47,652 bases of DNA, taken from Parabacteroides sp. FAFU027 (GTDB lineage Bacteria > Bacteroidota > Bacteroidia > Bacteroidales > UBA7332). The translations under genes were made by a program, and so were the position numbers. Within the stretch, counting starts at the first letter, position 1. Each line of letters starts with the position of its first letter. Under the pieces are notes generated by a model. The model was not told the DNA's origin, made no database searches, and saw nothing but the letters and a program-made list of their open reading frames with translations. Below are positions 44,048-47,652 of this stretch, in pieces. The stretch lies in the NCBI RefSeq assembly GCF_022808675.1, contig NZ_JAKZKV010000018.1, positions 1 to 47,652 of the forward strand, written 5' to 3'.

Positions 44048-44887
44048 TCACACCTCCTGTTTTTCCGCAAATATCCGTTCAATCTCCTTCTTATTCCCCT
44101 CCACTGCATTGAAGAGCATCTCCATATCCACCTTGCTGTATTCGCCGGTGGTATTTTCCACCACGCCCCAGCGGCCTTTGAGGCCCGACTCTTCGTAAAG
44201 CGCCTTTTCATCTTTCACCAGTTCGCGGAAAGTCAGTTTCTCCGTAATTTGATCCAGTGTGCCGTTGAGCAACACGCGGCGGTTATTCATGATCACCACG
44301 GCATCAATCAGGTTCTCCAGGTCACGCACCTGGTGGGTAGAAATCACGATGCAACGCTCTTCTGTCGCCACCGATGCCATCAGTTTGCGAAAGGTACTTT
44401 TGGAAGGAATATCCAGCCCGTTGGTCGGCTCATCCATAAGCAACAGTTGAGTCTGACAGGCCAGCGCAAAAGAGATAAACGCCTTCTTCTTCTGTCCGTG
44501 CGACAGTTTTGCCAGGTTTTCATTCTCATCCAGCTCAAACTCATCAAGGCAGTTTTTCAACAAGTCCTCATCAAAGTTGGGATAAAACACCTTATTAACC
44601 CGCACAAAGTCCTTCATCTTCATCGAAGGCAATGCAATCTCGTCCGGCACGTAGAATAGGTTTCGCAAGAAGGCCACTTCCCGTTTAGCAGGTGTTAAAC
44701 CCATTACGATACATTCGCCCGATTTTGGAAAAAGCAATCCACACATCAGGTTGAGCAACGTTGTCTTTCCCACCCCGTTTTTACCCAGCAGACCATAAAT
44801 ATTACCTGCTTTCAATTCCAGATTAATCGTCTCAAAAAGAGGCTTCTTACGTGAATAAGCAAACTGCAGATCTTTCAATTGAATCAT
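44048..44887 (-). CDS. ABC transporter ATP-binding protein
   Basis: A 279-residue ATPase subunit. Walker A is GKNGVGKT (35-42), the signature region reads LSHGQKKKAF (about 128-137), and Walker B is LLLMDEPTNGLD, followed by the H-loop STHQVRD. Its style and the YtrA-type regulator point to the YtrB/EcsA-like group of exporters, often linked to cell-envelope stress or antibiotics. It is the first gene of the operon: ATPase, permease 1, small protein 1, permease 2, regulator, small protein 2. The start is a standard ATG immediately downstream of the putative operator. Confidence 0.93.
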   Translation of the reverse strand: MIQLKDLQFAYSRKKPLFETINLELKAGNIYGLLGKNGVGKTTLLNLMCGLLFPKSGECIVMGLTPAKREVAFLRNLFYVPDEIALPSMKMKDFVRVNKVFYPNFDEDLLKNCLDEFELDENENLAKLSHGQKKKAFISFALACQTQLLLMDEPTNGLDIPSKSTFRKLMASVATEERCIVISTHQVRDLENLIDAVVIMNNRRVLLNGTLDQITEKLTFRELVKDEKALYEESGLKGRWGVVENTTGEYSKVDMEMLFNAVEGNKKEIERIFAEKQEV

Positions 44888-44901
44888 GGCTATCTGTTTT
44901 T

Positions 44902-44925
44902 AGTGTATTAGTTTATTAGTACACT
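44902..44925. promoter_or_regulatory. Palindromic operator AGTGTA-N12-TACACT of the ABC operon
   Basis: A perfect 6-bp inverted repeat separated by 12 bp. It lies just downstream of a near-consensus -7 element and covers the expected transcription start. It resembles, from memory, the AGTGTA/TACACT repeat bound by YtrA of Bacillus, and a YtrA-type gene is in the operon. Confidence 0.75.
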
Positions 44926-44926
44926 G

Positions 44927-44934
44927 CAAATGAA
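44927..44934 (-). promoter_or_regulatory. -7 promoter element TTCATTTG of the ABC operon
   Basis: A seven-of-eight match to TAnnTTTG, reading leftward, immediately upstream of the operator. Confidence 0.5.
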
Positions 44935-45045
44935 ATACATTTTATCAAAACAACCAAACATTCAACCAATTATTTTACACAATTACCCCAAATCGAATAA
45001 AACAGTTTACACAAGTAAGATTTTGAATAGAGTTTCCCTTAGTGT

Positions 45046-45249
45046 TGTATATAGGTTTAGTCTGGGTTGACTTTAAGTTTTAATAGACATATGACAGTAG
45101 TAACATAGAGATATAATAGTGATATGATACTCTTTATAAAGACTATTTTATCATTGTATTATCATAGTATAGCCATTGTATTTCTACTTTATATACCTAA
45201 AGTCAACCTATAACAAACCTATATCCAACCTTATCTAAACCTATAATCA
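45046..45249. repeat. Array E: 11-bp periodic sequence with inverted arms
   Basis: The right arm has five consecutive 11-bp units starting ACCT or ACCTT (45195-45249: ACCTAAAGTCA, ACCTATAACAA, ACCTATATCCA, ACCTTATCTAA, ACCTATAATCA). The left arm (45046-45078) is three such units in reverse complement. Between them about 116 bp of AT-rich sequence also shows 11-bp regularity (for example TTATCATTGTA, TTATCATAGTA, TAGCCATTGTA). The 549-bp gap 44888-45436 has no supported gene. Confidence 0.75.
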
Positions 45250-45385
45250 CAAAATCGTCCAGGCTCCGGAAGTTGGAATTTGAATTCTCCAAATACCATT
45301 AAAAAGGGACAAAACAGAGGTATAGTTTTAACGCCATTTCACCGCTTTGTAACTGATTGACTGCGATTTTCCCGTTTTTTTGTCG

Positions 45386-45393
45386 TACCTTTG
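45386..45393 (+). promoter_or_regulatory. -7 promoter element TACCTTTG for typA
   Basis: An exact TAnnTTTG match 43 bp before the typA ATG. Confidence 0.6.
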
Positions 45394-45436
45394 CGCCTTA
45401 ATTTAAAAAGTGGAGTGATCCACATAATCAGTAGGT

Positions 45437-47236
45437 ATGCAAAAGATTAGAAACATTGCGATTATTGCCCACGTTGACCACGGCAAAACAACATTGGTTG
45501 ATAAAATGCTGGCAGCTGGCCACCTTTTCAGAGAAAACCAGAACTCAGGAGAGCTTATTCTTGACAACAACGACCTTGAACGTGAGCGCGGAATCACCAT
45601 TCTGTCGAAAAACGTTTCCATCCAATATAAAGATCACAAGATTAATATTATTGATACTCCGGGCCACGCCGACTTCGGTGGCGAGGTAGAGCGTGTATTG
45701 AATATGGCTGACGGCTGTCTGCTTTTGGTGGACGCTTTCGAAGGCCCGATGCCTCAGACTCGTTTCGTATTGCAAAAAGCATTGCAAATCGGATTGAAAC
45801 CTATCGTGGTGATCAACAAGGTGGACAAACCAAACTGCCGCCCGGACGAAGTACACGAAATGGTATTCGACCTGATGTTTAACCTCGACGCAACCGAAGA
45901 GCAGTTGGATTTCCACACCATCTACGGTTCAGCTAAGAACAACTGGATGGGTGCCGACTGGAAAAAAGAGGAAAGCGACATCACCTTCCTGCTTGAATCT
46001 ATCATCGAACATATTCCTGCTCCCGTATATCGCGAAGGAACGCCTCAGATGCTTATTACCTCACTTGACTACTCAAGCTATGTGGGTCGTATCGCTATCG
46101 GTCGTGTACACCGTGGCAACCTGAAAGAAAATCAGGACGTAATGCTTTGTAAAAAAGACGGCTCTTTCGTAAAATCACGCATCAAGGAGCTTCATACATT
46201 TGAAGGACTGGGGCGTATGAAAGTACCGGAAGTTAAATGTGGTGACTTGTGTGCATTGGTAGGTATCGAAGGTTTCGAAATCGGCGACTCTATCGCTGAC
46301 TTCAACGAACCGGAACCACTTGATCCGATCGCTATCGACGAACCTACGATGTCTATGGTGTTTACCATCAACGACTCTCCTTTCTTCGGTAAAGAGGGTA
46401 AAATGGTGACTTCACGCCACATCCACGATCGTCTGATGAAGGAGTTGGACAAAAACCTGGCTCTCCGCGTAGAGAAATCACCGGAAGCTGACTGCTGGAC
46501 TGTATTCGGTCGCGGTGTACTCCACTTGTCGGTTTTGATCGAAACCATGCGTCGCGAAGGCTACGAACTTCAGGTAGGCCAGCCTCAGGTAATCATCAAA
46601 GAGATCAACGGCAAAAAATGCGAGCCTATCGAACAGTTAACCATCAACCTGCCCGAAGAATCGGCAAGTAAAGTGATCGACGTGGTGACTCGCCGCAAAG
46701 GTGAACTCCTGATGATGGAGACCAAAAACGAACGTGTAAACATCGAATTCAACATACCTTCACGCGGTATCATCGGTCTGCGTAACACAGTACTGACACT
46801 CTCTGCCGGTGAAGCGATCATGGCACACCGTTACCTCGAATACCAACCGTGGAAAGGCGATATCGAGAAACGCCTCAACGGCGCAATCATCTCTATGGAT
46901 GCCGGTAACGCGTTTGCTTACTCTATCGACAAACTGCAAGACCGCGGTAAATTCTTCATCGATCCACAGGACGATGTATATGCCGGTCAGGTGGTAGGTG
47001 AGCACGCTAAAGAGGGCGACCTCGTGGTTAACGTTACCAAATCGAAGAAACTGACCAACATGCGTGCGTCAGGTTCTGACGATAAAGTTCGTATCATCCC
47101 GGCGATCAAGTTCTCTCTCGAAGAGGCTCTTGAATACATCCGCGAAGATGAGTACGTGGAGTTGACTCCGAAGAGCATCCGTCTGCGTAAGATCATCCTC
47201 GATGAGAACGAGCGTAAACGTATGTCTAAGAAGTAA
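45437..47236 (+). CDS. typA: Ribosome-associated GTPase TypA/BipA
   Basis: A 599-residue translational GTPase of the EF-G-like family, acting on the 50S subunit in assembly and stress adaptation. G motifs are AHVDHGKTT (G1), RGITI (G2), [15 protein letters not shown] (G3), [10 protein letters not shown] (G4) and GSAKN (G5). Domain II follows near 200, and the C-terminal half carries the BipA-specific domain ([45 protein letters not shown]). Length is normal. It is monocistronic and closed by a terminator. Confidence 0.97.
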   Translation: MQKIRNIAIIAHVDHGKTTLVDKMLAAGHLFRENQNSGELILDNNDLERERGITILSKNVSIQYKDHKINIIDTPGHADFGGEVERVLNMADGCLLLVDAFEGPMPQTRFVLQKALQIGLKPIVVINKVDKPNCRPDEVHEMVFDLMFNLDATEEQLDFHTIYGSAKNNWMGADWKKEESDITFLLESIIEHIPAPVYREGTPQMLITSLDYSSYVGRIAIGRVHRGNLKENQDVMLCKKDGSFVKSRIKELHTFEGLGRMKVPEVKCGDLCALVGIEGFEIGDSIADFNEPEPLDPIAIDEPTMSMVFTINDSPFFGKEGKMVTSRHIHDRLMKELDKNLALRVEKSPEADCWTVFGRGVLHLSVLIETMRREGYELQVGQPQVIIKEINGKKCEPIEQLTINLPEESASKVIDVVTRRKGELLMMETKNERVNIEFNIPSRGIIGLRNTVLTLSAGEAIMAHRYLEYQPWKGDIEKRLNGAIISMDAGNAFAYSIDKLQDRGKFFIDPQDDVYAGQVVGEHAKEGDLVVNVTKSKKLTNMRASGSDDKVRIIPAIKFSLEEALEYIREDEYVELTPKSIRLRKIILDENERKRMSKK

Positions 47237-47292
47237 TTTGAATTGAACGCAAAGGTGCGAAGGCACTGAGTGTTTTATTATGATACGAGAAG

Positions 47293-47323
47293 GGCGAATC
47301 TGAACAAGATTCGCCTTTTTTTG
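47293..47323 (+). terminator. Rho-independent terminator of typA
   Basis: GGCGAATCT pairs with AGATTCGCC around GAACA, followed by seven T residues. Confidence 0.92.
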
Positions 47324-47440
47324 TTTAGTTAAATATTATCAATGATTCTTCAAGCCCACAAAGCACCTCATCCATGAAATGTCAAAACTTAGTTTCCTTC
47401 TTTATATCCAAACTCGTCTTTTTTATTTAACGACACATTA

Positions 47441-47652
47441 CTGTCCCATTAAAATCTAAAAATGGTCTTTGAAGTATTTGAAATTTAGTTGGTTATAAGC
47501 ATTTCGCGAGCGAACGGACTTGAATTTTTAGTTTTGCATCAGATTAATCTGATTGCATATGTATCAAGACAAATACGTTTTTGCTCAACTGGTTTCGTTT
47601 CTGAATCGAAGTAAATTCAATCGCATTGTCACCAAATTTGATGGAGACAAAT
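47441..47652 (+). mobile_element. Left end of an IS4-family insertion sequence, cut by the window edge
   Basis: A transposase start is preceded by about 118 bp of non-coding sequence. The left boundary is tentatively put at CTGTCCCATTAAAATCT (47441), which looks like a terminal repeat; the matching right end is outside the window, so this is provisional. The insertion lies downstream of the typA terminator and disrupts no visible gene. Confidence 0.55.
47559..47652 (+). CDS. IS4-family transposase, DUF4372 N-terminal part (partial)
   Basis: Only the first 31 codons are present. MYQDKYVFAQLVSFLNR followed by FNRIVTKFDGDK matches the DUF4372 domain that begins many IS4-type transposases in Bacteroidota. 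The catalytic DDE domain would lie beyond the window. The frame is intact as far as it can be read. Confidence 0.85.
   Translation, partial: MYQDKYVFAQLVSFLNRSKFNRIVTKFDGDK

Overview
The window looks like chromosome of a member of the Bacteroidota, most likely order Bacteroidales and perhaps near Paludibacter (the genus is an inference). Three things point there. Many genes are preceded by the Bacteroidota -7 promoter element TAnnTTTG. The family content is typical: NigD-like lipoprotein, DUF4301, DUF5777 barrel, GIN-domain lipoprotein, TonB-type barrel, and secreted proteins with C-terminal sorting domains of the type IX secretion system. Housekeeping genes match this phylum in style (type II dehydroquinase, PerR-like regulator without cysteines, lipoyl synthase beside miaB).

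Layout. 1-2.8 kb: a candidate tandem structured RNA element, a NigD-like lipoprotein, and a convergent pair of acyltransferase-fold genes. 2.9-6.7 kb: a leftward run aroQ, pyk, O-methyltransferase, gcvH, purE. 6.8-8.2 kb: xerD and rpsO rightward. 8.3-16.8 kb: leftward DUF4301, an unidentified structured RNA, a Fur/PerR-family regulator, kup, nspC and a UvrD/PcrA helicase. 17.3-24.6 kb: rightward sodB, a DEDD exonuclease and a complete tripartite RND efflux operon. 25.4-28.7 kb: a compact rightward cluster of two cupredoxins, a one-heme cytochrome, a DUF5777 barrel, a YceI protein and a membrane-anchored OB-fold protein, which looks like an extracytoplasmic redox module. 29.1-32.7 kb: GtrA-like protein, lipA, miaB. 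32.7-40.7 kb: leftward cell-surface genes (Ig-like secreted protein, GIN-domain lipoprotein, trypsin-fold protease, outer-membrane receptor). 41.2-44.9 kb: a leftward ABC transporter operon with two permeases, two related small proteins and a GntR/YtrA-type regulator, headed by a matching palindromic operator. 45.4-47.2 kb: typA/bipA. The window ends inside the start of an IS4-type (DUF4372) transposase.

The most unusual feature is in the gaps between genes. At least three intergenic regions (about 16.84-17.19, 29.79-30.01 and 40.91-41.17 kb) hold arrays of short palindromes spaced about 21 bp, two helical turns. The palindrome sequence is completely different in each array. In the cleanest array the period is exactly 21 bp over twelve units, and alternate units share a variant, giving a 42-bp dimer. 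A fourth palindromic patch (24.86-24.99 kb) has a near-41-bp repeat and a homologous inverted copy at 28.84 kb, so the two bracket the redox cluster. A fifth region upstream of typA has 11-bp periodicity with inverted arms. Shared geometry with unrelated sequence suggests a common generating or binding mechanism rather than one dispersed repeat family.

The genes also connect functionally: GcvH carries the lipoylated lysine whose cofactor LipA makes. SodB and the PerR-like regulator suggest a peroxide/superoxide response. Several surface proteins depend on type IX secretion genes that lie outside the window.
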